DNA of 64,000 nucleotides from positions 1-64,000 of the forward strand of contig JBNGIO010005933.1 of the NCBI GenBank assembly GCA_049999805.1, given 5' to 3'. This DNA comes from Folioceros fuciformis. Lineage: Eukaryota; Anthocerotophyta; Anthocerotopsida; Anthocerotales. Shown here in pieces: positions 11,601 through 22,921 of the stretch (its first letter is position 1; the number at the start of each line of letters is the position of its first letter). The position numbers and the translations under genes are program-made. The notes under the pieces are model-generated. The model was not told the origin of the DNA, ran no database searches, and saw nothing but the letters and a program-made list of their open reading frames with translations.

Positions 11601-11833
11601 ATGGACAGGTCGCGGCGGAGACTGCGGCACTGGACAATAGCTGTCAATACCCGCTTGCGCACTCGCCAGTGCCTGCCATCCGTGGTCGTTGAAGCTCCTA
11701 CACTGAAGAAATCGCCGTACTCCTTTCCGCCCAAGTAGGGGAGTTTGGTCAAGGCTTGCCCTTCCAGATCTTCCAGCAGCTGTTGCAGCTCTTCCGGCAA
11801 CTCGCGCCATTCATAGTCTTCCTGCTCCGCCAT
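8657..11833 (-). pseudogene. ROCO family copy A: LRR-Roc-COR, caspase exon lost
   Basis: The minus-strand gene starts at ATG 11833 (MAEQEDYEW). It encodes LRRs, then a Roc GTPase with P-loop GAPYAGKT, switch motif WDLAGQ and G4-like VTHKD, then a COR domain (VVNPHWISHSFLG; RRLQCRDE). There is one nonsense codon, TAG at 11212-11210, where copies 1 and B have CAG; otherwise the frame is open to 9164. Exon 1 ends at a GT donor after 9180; an 85-bp intron (9095-9179) leads to exon 2 at 9094 (VKLRQILFDGL), the linker that precedes the caspase in copy B. Exon 1 ends in phase 2 whereas exon 2 needs phase 0, so the junction is also out of frame. Exon 2 stops at ~8657, where Copia gag begins; no caspase core remains. 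A 10-N gap interrupts it. Confidence 0.9.
8708..8717. other. 10-N assembly gap between identical sequences
   Basis: The ~47 bases before the Ns ('cacttcatcagatgctgg...gtgtcggtgaat') are repeated exactly after them. The gap most likely marks two contigs that overlap and were not merged, not a real duplication. Confidence 0.85.
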
Positions 11834-12779
11834 GCTGTGCTAAGCTGCGCTTCCCAATGCAAGCAAATATGATGAGTGGATTGAATGTATCATCCGTTTT
11901 GTAGCAGGGGCAGCAACCTCACAGCACACACTCGAGGATTGCGACACCAGACAAGGACAGGCTACGGGACAGGCAACTCACAAGCACAAACGCGCGGAGG
12001 GTTGGGACACCAGACAAGGATAGGCCAGCAGCCAGCAACCTCCCAAAAACACACTCGAGGAGGATTGGCAGACCACACAAGGATAGGCTAGAGGACGGTG
12101 ACATCAATCTCACAGGACACACACTTGAGGAAGATCCCGATTGGAACACCAGACACGGATGGGCTAGAGGACGACAACCTCACATCATACACACTTGAGG
12201 AAGATCCCGACTGGAACACCAGACACCTATAAGCTAGGGGACGACAACCTCACAGCACACACACTAGGTAAGGATAGGGACACCATACAAGGTCTCTTGA
12301 ATGTCCGAGACGAGAGGGTTGTGTGGTAGCCGGCAATAGAGCTGCCAGGTCTCCCTCCACTCATCAACGCCTCCACTCATCCCCTTCCCCACGCTCTCTC
12401 TCTCTCTCCGTCTGTGTCTGTGTCTGTGACCAGTGGATATTCCTCCTCCACACCACACCGAAGGCTAAACTTTTCTCAGCTGCTGCTTCCAACCCTCCTT
12501 CCAATTCTCTCGCCCCTACCCCTACTTGTTACAACACCACATGCACCAAAGATGCCTTCCTTTACATGGAAGGCAGGAACAGTACACCAGGTTTGTGGGC
12601 GAAAGGACCCACCTCAGCTCAGCTCACTGGTCAGCAAGGTTCCTAGCCCAGTCATCGTCACGACCCTTCCTTTGGACTCACCTTTGGACTCACCTTTGGA
12701 CTCACATCAGGGGGAACGCGGTTTGTCTGGACCAAGCACGAAGGGCCAAATTTCGTGAATTCATTTTGAATGAAAAATT
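11834..12779 (-). repeat. ROCO 5' flank, instance R2
   Basis: This is the upstream region of copy A. It has imperfect ~60-bp tandem units from about 11930 to 12300 (core 'gaggaagatcccgattggaacaccagacacgg' variants). Next come the 'cttccaaccctccttccaattct' block, the 'gatgccttcctttacatgga' block and 'cctagcccagtcatcgtcacgaccct'. A small triplication of 'tttggactcacc' lies at 12670-12700. It matches R5 (29987-30715) nearly throughout and ends at 'aaatttcgtgaattcattttgaatga', where PPR sequence begins abruptly. Confidence 0.85.
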
Positions 12780-13855
12780 GTATCAGCTTGGTGTCCTTGC
12801 TCTCCAATCCGCTTGTGAAGCTCGATCCCCGTCTCTAACGCTGCGTTGCCAAGATTTGCACATACCTGAAGTATACAGAGAAATGTCATTACATTGGGTG
12901 AGGCCATGCCATCTTCTTGCATAGCATTGTAGGCACGCAGGGCTTCCAAGCCCTTGCCATTCTGGGAATACCCTGCAGTCATCACATTCCACGCCACAAC
13001 ATCTTTTTTTGCAATTCCATCGAACAGTGTCTGGGCATCCTCCAGGCTGCCACATTTTGCGTACATATCCACTAAGCTGTTCGCAACAAACACATCAGCT
13101 TGATGTCCTCGGTCCCTAATTTGGGCATGAAGCTCTTTCCCCCTCTCCAGAGCAGCAGTGCCCAAACTTGCACATGCCTGCAAGAGGCACACCAAAGTAA
13201 CAGAATTCGGTACAGCTGCGCCACCTTCTTCCATGACACTGTAGAGATGACGGGCTTCCTGCCCCTTGCCTTGCTGGGAATACCCTGCTATCATTGCATT
13301 CCATGTCACAACGTCTTTGTCCTCTACTGCATCAAACAGTCTCTGGGCCTCTTCCAAGCTGCCACACTTGGCATACATGTTCACCAAGCTGCTGGCTACA
13401 AACACATCATCATGGTGTCCTCTTTCTCTGATTTGTACATGAAGATGGTTGCCCTTCTCCAACGCTGGGGTGATCACTGTTGCGCATGCTTGCAGAAGAC
13501 ATACAAACGTAACAGAATTCGGCGAAGCATTCCCTTCCACTTGCATATCACTGTAGAGAAGAAGGGCTTCGTGGCCCATGCCCTGCTGGGCGTACAATGC
13601 TGTCATAGCATTCCATGTCATCACGTCTTTTTGACCAAGTCCCTCAAACACACTTCGAGCATCTTCCACGCTGCAACACTTTGCATACATGTTCACCAGA
13701 CTGCTGAATACAAACGCATCAACTTGGTGTCCTTGTTCCACGAGTTGTGTATGAAGCTGCTTTCCCTTCTCCAATCCCTTGGAACCCATGCTTGCACATC
13801 TCTGGAGGAGGCAGATAAATGTAACAGAATCAGGGACAAGGGCTGCGACAGTTCT
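12780..13855 (-). pseudogene. PLS-type PPR gene fragment, truncated at both ends
   Basis: About ten PPR units of the organelle RNA-editing type are visible. They contain SLVNMYAKCGSLEEAQRLF, DVVTWNAMIAGYSQQGKGQEA and SVTLVCLLQACASLG repeats. Full-length proteins of this type bind organellar RNA in plastids or mitochondria. Upstream the frame is open from about 13855 (DSVTFICLLQRCAS) and is preceded by TGA, with no N-terminal targeting part. Downstream it breaks mid-unit after GHQAD, where ROCO flank R2 starts at 12779. No E/DYW domain is left. The remaining repeats are intact in frame, so the truncation is not ancient. Confidence 0.85.
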
Positions 13856-14256
13856 TCAAATCAGGCAGATGCGCACGCTTTCCACTGCATTACTTGGGTG
13901 GCACTGGCGAGATTGCTAGGCTTGAAATGCACCTGACGCATTTTCGTCACCGGGCCGCGGGGAATAAATCTGGTCTGCATCACGGCTTCGCACAATTAAC
14001 CCCATCCTACTATTCCCTTCTGCTGTAGTTCTGGCATTAAATTTCCAGGCCCGAGGACTAGCATGCACCATGATCCATCCGACGCTCTTCCAGCAGTGGG
14101 CCAAGTTCGATCAAAAACAAGTTCCTGACGGTCGGAACTCTTGAAGAGCTCATGACTCACTTCATGAGGCGTGACCTCCATGAGCATCACTCGTATCTGT
14201 TTCTGTTAAGCAAGTAACGATGAAGGCACGTACGTGGTGGCCTCAGCCACTAGTGA
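13838..14256. repeat. Segmental duplicate of 4300-4725
   Basis: This is the partner of the 4300-4725 segment in the same orientation. Here it overlaps the broken 5' end of the PPR fragment, so the breakpoint of the PPR gene coincides with the edge of the duplicated block. Confidence 0.8.
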
Positions 14257-14982
14257 TAAGGTACAGAAAGATCCCACCCGCAGCGACTTCCCGCACTCCG
14301 CCGCGGAACCTCTCCCCTCGATTGCCCACAGGCAGAGAACTGAGGATTGCCCTGAGGACTGGACACATCCTGAATGAGATCAGGAAGGAAACCTTTCGGA
14401 AGGGCAACGAAATTAACGTTCACATCTTGGAAGACGACTAAAGGCAGATTCCGTGCTCCGGAACACCCGGGTTTGCAAACAAATGTGATCGACTTGTACA
14501 TGCTTGCTCGCTGTGCACCGTTTAGCCAACTTCCAGACATGCATTTGCATGTCTTCAAATGGGTTGAATATTGGTCACCAGTGTGTCTTCGTCGGCAAAC
14601 CCAATGAAATCTGTGCTGGTATGCAGCAACACAAATCCTGGCGAGTCCATGATGTTACACGTGGCAGCCTTGGAACTGCGTATGCTACCGTTGTGAGCCG
14701 CTATGGTTGCAGCCAAGAAGACCTGTCAGGAAACCCAACGACAACGACTGCAACCGTTGAGGATGCCCAAGCTTTGAGAGGACCTGTGTTCGTGTGACTG
14801 CTCCTAGCTATTCACATAAATGGAATACGCTGGAGACATGGACGGAATGAAACACAACAGCCACAGGCCACAACAACATGTCTCTGCACAACTATCTCGA
14901 TACCATGCAAAAACATGGACAACCTACAGCACAGGAGGAGCCGCCTGCCTACATATACCACTGCGCCCTGTCTCCACCCTTC
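14257..14982. other. No gene recognised
   Basis: Short open frames on both strands lack recognisable motifs. Around 15055-15115 the sequence matches 4725-4800 ('gcggcaatgagtgaccgtcca.tgacctaccgctcggt'), which extends the duplicated segment pair. Confidence 0.45.
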
Positions 14983-15512
14983 CTACACCAACTCATCCAG
15001 TTGCCTCTTCAAAGGCGTCCACATTTGCTGCAAGGGTTTGCACGGTCTCTTCACAGCATCCGTTCGTCTGATGCACCACAGCGGCAATGAGTGACCGTCC
15101 AGTGACCTACCGCTCGGTAGCCACTCTCCAGTGACCTTTACTGGTATGCTCGAACTTGCACATGCCTGCAGCAGGGACACAAATGTCACAGAATTGGGTG
15201 TGACAATACCTTCTTCCTTCATCACCCTGTAAAGATCAAGAGCTTCCTGTCCCATACAACGCTGTGAATATGCAGCTATCATGGCGCGTAGAGCAGTCCA
15301 CGTCACCACGTCTTTCTGACCATTTCACAAAACAATCTTTGGGCATCCTCTAGGCTGCCACGCTTCGCATACCTGTTCACCAAGCTATTGGGTACAGACA
15401 CATTAGCCAAACATGCATGCAATGCTGTGAAAATTGCACATATTCTGTGCCAAGTAACTACAAAAGCGCACCTCCAAATCCAACCTCTAGCAAGTGCCTT
15501 TGAGAAAGACAA
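14983..15512 (-). pseudogene. PPR fragment with frameshift
   Basis: Two minus-strand pieces in different frames together read like PPR units. The first is VSVPNSLVNRYAKRGSLEDAQRLFCEMV (15512-15303). The second is MIAAYSQRCMGQEALDLYRVMKEEGIVTPNSVTFVSLLQACAS (15309-14983), continuing into unrelated sequence. One frameshift near 15305 and loss of both ends make it a pseudogene. Confidence 0.8.
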
Positions 15513-15621
15513 GTAGGTGATCCCTCCGACAGCATCAATTTTTTACTTCAAGCGTCGGTGGCAGGGTTCCTCAATTGCGAAGTTCACACACCTATGCACG
15601 CAGTGAGGAGTTGTTGAAGGA

Positions 15622-16021
15622 NNNNNNNNNNNNNNNNNNNNNNNNNNNNNNNNNNNNNNNNNNNNNNNNNNNNNNNNNNNNNNNNNNNNNNNNNNNNNNN
15701 NNNNNNNNNNNNNNNNNNNNNNNNNNNNNNNNNNNNNNNNNNNNNNNNNNNNNNNNNNNNNNNNNNNNNNNNNNNNNNNNNNNNNNNNNNNNNNNNNNNN
15801 NNNNNNNNNNNNNNNNNNNNNNNNNNNNNNNNNNNNNNNNNNNNNNNNNNNNNNNNNNNNNNNNNNNNNNNNNNNNNNNNNNNNNNNNNNNNNNNNNNNN
15901 NNNNNNNNNNNNNNNNNNNNNNNNNNNNNNNNNNNNNNNNNNNNNNNNNNNNNNNNNNNNNNNNNNNNNNNNNNNNNNNNNNNNNNNNNNNNNNNNNNNN
16001 NNNNNNNNNNNNNNNNNNNNN
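15622..16021. other. 400-N assembly gap
   Basis: A run of 400 Ns. Content unknown. Confidence 0.99.
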
Positions 16022-18310
16022 AATGGATGACTTGGGAATGTCGGAGGATCCGGCGGCAACGTTCAATGCCCCACGCCGGTCTCACCCTTGTGTTGGGCCC
16101 CACACCTTGGCATCTGTGTGTGCGATGACTCAGCAGTTACAGCTGAATCCATGAAGGCAAGTAGGCCGAAACGGCGCCAATGAGCAGCCGCAGCCCAATG
16201 AGTGGAGCTGGATCGTGGAGCTTCACTGTTCGTAATGAAAGAGCCACAACCGTCGCAATTTTGTCCATCCATTTGACGATCGGGTGGGCCATGCTTCCTC
16301 TGCCACCCGGCCGCAGTGCAGGCAGCGAGGACTGTGTGGCGAACGGTTGTGCAATGGGATCAGACTCTTCCGAAAGCCGGGTCCCCATGGCATGCGCAAA
16401 CATGGCAGCACAGTGCGCGCCGAGTTGGGTTTGGGTCATTTGTCTGTACCCAATAGCTTGCATGATGTAATGACACATTGCATGGTGCAATAGTCAAGAA
16501 ACATCTGTTTCATTCAGTTAACTCCATGGTGGTGTCCCTTATAAGAAGCCTTTAGGTTTATTAGTGATGCTTGTGAGGATGTTTTCTGGTGAAGGGAATT
16601 GGGTTGTAGATGCTTTGGTTCAGGTTCATTCCTTCAAGCAGCCATGCAGAGAGGAAGCCATGTGGTTGTAATCAGCAGTAACAGATGTTGCACAACTTAT
16701 ATGGCATCAACAACCCTGCACAACTTATATGGCATCAGCAACCTTTCTGATACCAAGGAAGAAATAATGATAGAATCACTTTCAAGAGGCCCTTCTAAAT
16801 TTTGGGCAAAAGAGATATGTGTAGATGAAAGTATCGATAGAAAAATATAGTATTATAATACATTGTTATAATAAATAATATTTTTTAACTTCTAAAAGAA
16901 ATAGAGAGGAGAAAGATCTTACTTTATCTGAGGTAAAATAAATGGACAATCCTACCTAGTATGAAAGAGAAGGATTCAAAACTTTACCATCTAAATCATC
17001 AACTTCAACATCCTTGAGGTCCTTGAAAAGACAATCCTACCTAGCATGAAAGAAAGGGAATAAAAAATTTATCATTCGAATCATTGTCTTCATACCTAGC
17101 ATCCTTAACATCCTTGAGGCTATAAGTAGATATGGCTATAAATAGATATGGTACTATCAGACTATTTCTTTGAGACTTTACTTAAAGGGGAACATGTATC
17201 ATTACCTTAACTGAGTCTTAATTTGCATACTATCTAGGTTATATAGGAGTGTTAAAATTAATAACCTAGACGTATGGCCAACGTACTTAGGGTTTATACA
17301 TGTATAAATACCTTAAAGACTCGTTTCGTAATTAGTTCGCTTGGTGCATATTCAAGCTCTCCAGGCTATCACGTGTCGAGTGTTTTTCGTACGCTTCTAC
17401 ATGATGTCAAGCTGCCTTGACTCAATTCTGTTACTAGGCCTACCCTTATTCATGCCTCCTAGGACGGGAGAGGCATTTTGCCTCTCTTCTCTTTCCTCAT
17501 CTTCTTTCACGTCTTCCCAGTCCCTCTCCATGGCTAGGTGTTCAAGCTCAAGAGCTCGATGGCAGCATGCACATGCCACACACCCTGGACGACATTGCCG
17601 TTGAAGCAACACCATGAATACTACGAATTACGGCTTGTCATCTGTGCCAAGATGGACGTAGAGCTCATCACTTGATTTCCTTGAGTTTCTTCTTCAAAAT
17701 TTCTCTAAGCAACGCCGGAATGAAGCCACCCAAGTGAATGATCCATAGGGCCTACTTGGACATTTTGGCTGCCCCGCCTTTGTTCACGTTCCCAAGGTTT
17801 TGAGGCGGAAGCTCGATTTGGAGTCCAAGGCTAGCATCCTCTACTACAGCAAAACTGTCAAGGCCTACCAAACATGCATGCAATGTGTCATTACATCATG
17901 GTAGTCCAGGTCACAACGTCCTTCTTAACGAGTCCGGCATGGTCTTTGTAAAGAGGCACTTGCCGTGTATGAACGCACGGAGGTGGCGGGAGCCTCATGT
18001 TCCTCTTGGTTGCCTTCTGTGGAAGAACTGGTGCCTTACAGATGGGCAGGCAGCTGTACTCCCGACTTGTGGAAAGAACGCCTTTGAATGATGTTAGTCA
18101 TGGTCACCACCTGCCTCGTGGACATTTGTGCGCAATGTCGTCTTCTTTATAAGATGCACGCGAGAAAGACTTGGCCACAAGAGAAATGTGGCGGAAATTG
18201 GTGCCTGTACAATTGGTGGAAATTGTCGCGTGTCCGTTGACGAAGAAACGACTCCGTGAATCACCTCAAGATCAAGTTTAATGGACAACGTCTTCTCGGT
18301 TATTTCCTGA
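16022..18310. other. No gene recognised
   Basis: Bases 16022-16600 are GC-balanced and 16800-17350 are AT-rich. A short direct repeat ('cacaacttatatggcatca') occurs at about 16691 and 16718, and 'atggctataa(g)tagatatgg' recurs near 17130. No protein motif, RNA gene or element end was recognised. Confidence 0.5.
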
Positions 18311-18442
18311 CAATCTGGCTGCAGCGACATCAGACAGAGTAGACAATCTGGCAGCAACGACATCAGACAGAGTAGACAATCTGGCAGCAAAGACATCAGA
18401 CAGAGTAGACAATCTGGCAGCAACGACAGCAGACAGGGTGGG
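18311..18442. repeat. Four tandem 33-bp units
   Basis: Four head-to-tail units start 'caatctggcagcaacgacat' and end 'cagacagagtaga', with a period of exactly 33 bases. As the period is a multiple of three, the minus strand reads as 11-residue repeats (LLPDCLLCLMS) in a 109-codon frame. There is no independent evidence that the frame is expressed. Confidence 0.9.
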
Positions 18443-19564
18443 GTGTCTGGATACGATGTCAGATCATGCTTTGCGGATAGGTTTCGTTTGGGGATTCGAC
18501 TTCGGCTTTAGATTATCTCTACTGTTGGCACCGCATTTGCCTTCGACACGGGCATAGTTTGGCTGTTCCGTCCTCGCGAGGCGTTCAGCAACGGAGGGTT
18601 GACGGTGCCTACACAGGCCCTCACATCGGGGGCATGAGATTCAGCATCCGCGCAAATCGCTTCCTTTTGTTGTTCGTCGCCACGAGGAGGATTCCGAAGC
18701 AGTCGAGTAAGAATTCCCCAACCCCTTGGAGATCGTCCCCCCGAGACTGGACTGATGACATAAGCAACCAGCTGCACATTGTGAAGATAGCTTGGCACAC
18801 GTGGAGCTGAAGAAAATGAGTCGTGGCTCGACTCTCGGCGCGGCTGGAGTGCAGAAGCATTCAAACCTCGTCAGCTGTTGCCGGTATTTGGGAGGAAGGA
18901 TCATCGGAGCCTGGGAAAAGTTTGAAAACCCGATGACGTGGTACAGTGAGTGCGAGGGAATTTGCGAAGAGCAGCAGTCTACTTCTCCTGCCATCAAGGG
19001 GCTTCTATCCAGCCTCCAGGCTCTTGTTGTGAGACATCAAATAAACCCTGGGCCCTAGCACAATCCATTGCATTGAAAGCTGACTCAGGAAGTTTTGATG
19101 GAGACTGATGGCTTGAAGTTGGGAGAGATGCCAACATGCCTTTGTTTGCTCTGCCCAGCCCTCCAGGCCCTCCAGGTCCTACAGGGAAGGACGCGAGCAG
19201 GCGGCCTCCTTGGCAGCTGGCAAGGAAGCCGCTGGGGGAACACAAGCCTTGCACTAGGGGGGGCAGGAGGGAGAGTGAATCAGTTCTTGCCTCGGAAGTG
19301 GTGAATGCCATCCCTCAGCTTCCTATTAATGTGAGCAGCCTAAGGAGGTTGAGGTGGAGAAGGTGCTAATTTCGGCCGTGAGAGCTGGGAAGGCCGCAGG
19401 ACGGTATGTTCATTTCGACCATGTGCCTGGCCGGCCAGGTGCACGGTCTGAAGAGGGTTGGGTTGAAGCCTTTTGAGGGGGAAGCAGTGCTGTGGCAGCT
19501 GGGAGAGTTTCGGCGGGTGGTTTGAACCGAAGGTTGGCGGATGGGGATAGGGGCAGGGATGGCA
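18443..19564. other. No gene recognised
   Basis: Moderately GC-rich sequence with overlapping frames on both strands. None carries a motif I can assign. A short proline/glycine-rich stretch near 19150-19190 is too short to be meaningful. Confidence 0.45.
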
Positions 19565-19664
19565 NNNNNNNNNNNNNNNNNNNNNNNNNNNNNNNNNNNN
19601 NNNNNNNNNNNNNNNNNNNNNNNNNNNNNNNNNNNNNNNNNNNNNNNNNNNNNNNNNNNNNNNN
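19565..19664. other. 100-N assembly gap
   Basis: A run of 100 Ns flanked on both sides by similar text ('ggcagggatggca' before, 'ggtcagggatggca' after), so a short repeat may have broken the assembly. Confidence 0.95.
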
Positions 19665-19959
19665 GGTCAGGGATGGCATCAATGGCTCCTGCGGTGATGT
19701 GCATTGGGTGCCTTGGGATGATTTTAGCTCAGATGGCTGCAAGGTGAGTTTGGAGGACTAGCTGGAGGCATGGGGAGCGGAGATTGTCAGCTCTGTGGAG
19801 GTTGGAGAAGGGGTTGAAGTTGGCGCCATTTTTGGTTGCTCCGATGATGATCATGAGGACATGGTTCCGATGGTGGAGACATCTAGCTCCCCAAAATTGG
19901 TGAGGAAGCTGAAGGGATCTGGGCTATCCAGCAGGTACAGGCTCCTCCAGTCCCTCCAT

Positions 19960-20430
19960 GCTGTGATGTGCTATGCAGAGCTGGGCTGGGCTTCCCAGTA
20001 CGAGCAAACATGAAGAATGGCTTGTCTGCATAACCTGACCTGACCTGACCTGCATTGTAGCAAGGGCAAAAGCTCACACACAACACAATGGATTGGGAGA
20101 CCAGACAAGGCTAGGCTAGGCTAGGCTAGGCCAGGCCAGGGGACATGAACCTCACAGCACACTCTAGAGGAGGATAAAAGACACCAAGCCTTCCTTCCCT
20201 CCCCCCACTTGTCACAACAGGACAGAACATGACTGTTGCAACACTGCTCCGCGCAGGAGAGATGCCTTCCTTCACATGGAAGGTAGGTTTGTGGAGCGTC
20301 GAATCCCACCACCTCAGCTCAGCTCAGCTAGGCTCCTAGCCCATTCATTGTCATCTCGTCCTTTGGACTGTTTTCCTCTGAATGGGACTGTCCTTCCGGG
20401 TTGCTTCAAATCCCACATTGTATCTACATG
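19960..20430 (-). repeat. ROCO 5' flank, instance R3 (orphan)
   Basis: This block corresponds to the ROCO upstream region. A diverged version of the sequence just above the start codon ('ccatgctgtg...gctgggcttcccagtacgagcaaacatga') is followed by '(ag)accagacaaggctaggc', 'agatgccttccttcacatggaagg' and 'ctcctagcccattcattgtcatc'. It extends further than R1, R2 and R5, sharing 'ttttcctctgaatg.gactg' to 'gggttgcttcaaatcccacatt' with R4. No ROCO coding sequence remains below it, so it is an orphan of a deleted copy. Confidence 0.7.
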
Positions 20431-21282
20431 ACTCAAAAATATACATACTCATATCTCCTCCTGCCAAAGGGAGAATAGTCAGACTGCGTATTGGAATGAG
20501 AAATAGTCTATATGTTGTTCTAAACTGTGAGTTGATAGAAAGGTCGGCCTCTCGTTTGTACTCAGGTCAGCTCAGCTATGGTGCACATGCAGGCGAGCAC
20601 CTGCCCTGCTGCCTCAATGACTCTGCCACCTGCCCTGGTGGGCATGTGTGCAAAACTGTGAGGACTAGAGGAGTGGAATGATGCCATGCTTGGCCTCAAA
20701 GGATGTGAGAATGTGGATCTAAGGTACATGTGGTACTTCAAAACACAAATTAAATTTGGTTTGAGAGCCGTGGTGATTCTTGGTAGATGTGTAAAATTTT
20801 CTCTTTTCAACCGCATTGTTTATGTCACACTCTTACAGTGCCATATGCAGATCCATACCTCTTGGGGCTGGACTATGGCCTTCACTGTTCAAACTAGGCA
20901 TGAGCCTCTTGACATGTGGCGTCCTCGACCTTCTTGGAATTCATTCTCTAGGTTGTAATATCGTGAGAATTTGGTCCACAAACCTTTTGTCTGCTTGAAA
21001 TCTGTTCAGTTGATGCATCTCGTTGGCATCAGGATGGCACCGTTGTTTTGTTTCTCTTCTAGCCTCCCCTTCTCTCTTGCTCCTCCTGAATCATTTCTTG
21101 TGGGATGAGTGTGTTCCTGCACTGCACTAAGCAAGCTTATTGTAAATTTTCCTATTAGTAGGAAGAAAGATTTTTATTTTAAATTACATTCTATTTCTTA
21201 TATTGAGCATAATGATAAAGTACAGAGGTAGGTGTTTCTTTTATAGGTGCCCAGGGCACCTCTTTGCTAAGGGTGTGACCGT
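20431..21282. other. No gene recognised
   Basis: Short frames only, with no motif assigned. Between 20560 and 20680 there are 'cctgccctg'-type short repeats. Confidence 0.45.
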
Positions 21283-21770
21283 TCGGGGGTATAGTGGGAT
21301 TAACCTAACTTGAACTGACTGCTAATTGGAGTTATGGGTTACTTAGCAGAAGAAACTATTTTTAACACTCTCTCTTAAGTAAGACGTAACCTGGCTCAAC
21401 AATCACTAGCTTAATGACAATCGTGCTCCCTCTTACGAATGAGTCTTCCCTTGTGCTTGGGTAGCAGAGAGGTAGGGCGTGAAATCTACGAGTCCCATAC
21501 TCTGCATGTGCTGGTAGTGTCGCAACTTGGGTAGGCAATCATTAGGATGTCTGCCAAGTTATCTTCAATAGGGGTACATAGCCAGCTTGTACCACCCTAC
21601 GCTCCACAACATCACGAATGTAGTGATGCTGAATTTCAATGTGTTTTGGCGTGAAACTTGGGGTTAGAGATCTTGGGTATAGTGGGATTAACCTATCTTG
21701 AACTGACTACTAACTGGGATTATGGGTTACTTAGTAGAAGAAACTATTTCTAACACTTATAAGGTGTGCA
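21283..21770 (-). mobile_element. Second Copia remnant: RNase H tail between two LTR-like repeats
   Basis: On the minus strand, 21660-21530 reads FHAKTHIEIQHHYIRDVVERRVV...YVPL, the C-terminal part of Copia RNase H, with downstream stops. It is flanked by two ~85-bp direct repeats (21283-21367 and 21676-21760). In minus orientation each begins TGTTA(G/A)AAATAGTTTCTTCT and ends near 'cccactatacc'. The lower one is preceded by AAGAGAGAG, a plausible polypurine tract, so it is the 3' LTR end. It is a different family from the 5.4-8.7 kb element. Confidence 0.75.
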
Positions 21771-22467
21771 AGGATATGAATTATGTCAGCAAAAGGTTTG
21801 TGTCCATTTTCGCGGTTGTTGACCTGTTGAATCTATTTCTGTTGAAGTGATGGTTTGGGTTAAGCATGATATCACATCTAACCTTTAACGTTATCCTTGC
21901 CCTATGTATACCTATGCTCGGTGGAACATGCAAGTGGGTCTACCGCCACTAAGTACTTGGCAATGGCTATGGCCCTAATGAGCCTAACATGACCTACATG
22001 AGGTAGTTCAAGGCTATGATGTTTGCCAGTGAAAGCAAGTAGGTTTTATAGCTCTCATAGTGTTTATATGTACTGTATTCACAAATTTGTGTTGATGGTC
22101 ACTTTGAAGCATTCCTTGGGATACAAGAAGGAGGACGATACGCAAAATCTATATCAAGCATAAACAACTTTGAGTATTATGCATATATATATATATAAAC
22201 TTTCATGTTTTGACACATCACAGATTTTTACATGAAAAAAACAAATTCATTATTTATACTATGATAAGTTTTACACAAACTCTTTATGTTTAATCGAATA
22301 AAGTTAGCCCTCCCTAAATGAAAGCCATTGAGAATTCTTGAAAGAAGAACCCTTCAATTGGCCCTCCCCAAATGGGAATTCCTAAAATATGAAGCCTCAC
22401 TGAATAGTAATTGGGATCTTTTTTAAACATATATTCTTCAAAGTTATAATTCTCTAAATGAAATTTA
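21771..22467. other. AT-rich, no gene recognised
   Basis: The stretch 22140-22500 is AT-rich with a (ta) run near 22180 and a short duplication ('gccctcccc/taaatg'). Nothing coding is visible. Confidence 0.5.
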
Positions 22468-22863
22468 TTAAAAAAACAAATGTGACAAGCTACTCATAAA
22501 TAGGATTTTAATTATTTGCCACCCTACTTGCACCAGAATTCCCAAAGCCTCAACAGCCTCCTTGAGCCGACCCTCCTCACACAGCTTGCTCACTCTTTCA
22601 GGCATCGCACCCACTTGGTATCCTCCAGGCCCGACAGGGCCAAGCTCGCCTGCCACGCCGCGATACAGGGAGCAGGAACGAGCAACAGAGGGATGCGCCA
22701 CGTATCGCCGCACGCCCTTCCCCGAAACTCCTCCCCTTCCATACCAGCACAGGGACGCGGGGGACAACCAGTCCCTGCCATCCACCGAAAGACGCCGCTT
22801 CTTCAGCTGCTGCGCATGTGGCACTTGCAGGCTCTGCTTCCACCACGGATCCTCAAACAACAC
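22468..22863 (-). pseudogene. PPR gene N-terminal fragment
   Basis: A minus-strand frame ends in PERVSKLCEEGRLKEAVEALGILVQ. This is the typical block just before the first PPR unit in land-plant PLS proteins, here preceded by a ~95-residue basic, Ser/Gly-rich leader that could be organellar. A GT donor-like 'caggtaggg' follows directly and then AT-rich sequence without PPR units. There is no ATG at the open start (TGA lies just upstream), and at ~22920 the sequence switches to ROCO copy C caspase. It is therefore a fragment joined to another gene's end. Confidence 0.6.
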
Positions 22864-22921
22864 TCCTCAAGCACATTCCGTGCGGTTCCCTGATCTTCGT
22901 CAAGGCACCAGAGCTTCAAAA

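Noticed and set aside
18311-18442. CRISPR-like array
   Set aside because: Units are contiguous with no unique spacers, in a plant nuclear context.
19136-19369. Collagen-like PGPPGPTG frame
   Set aside because: Only a few triplets, no repeat continuation, and beside a gap.
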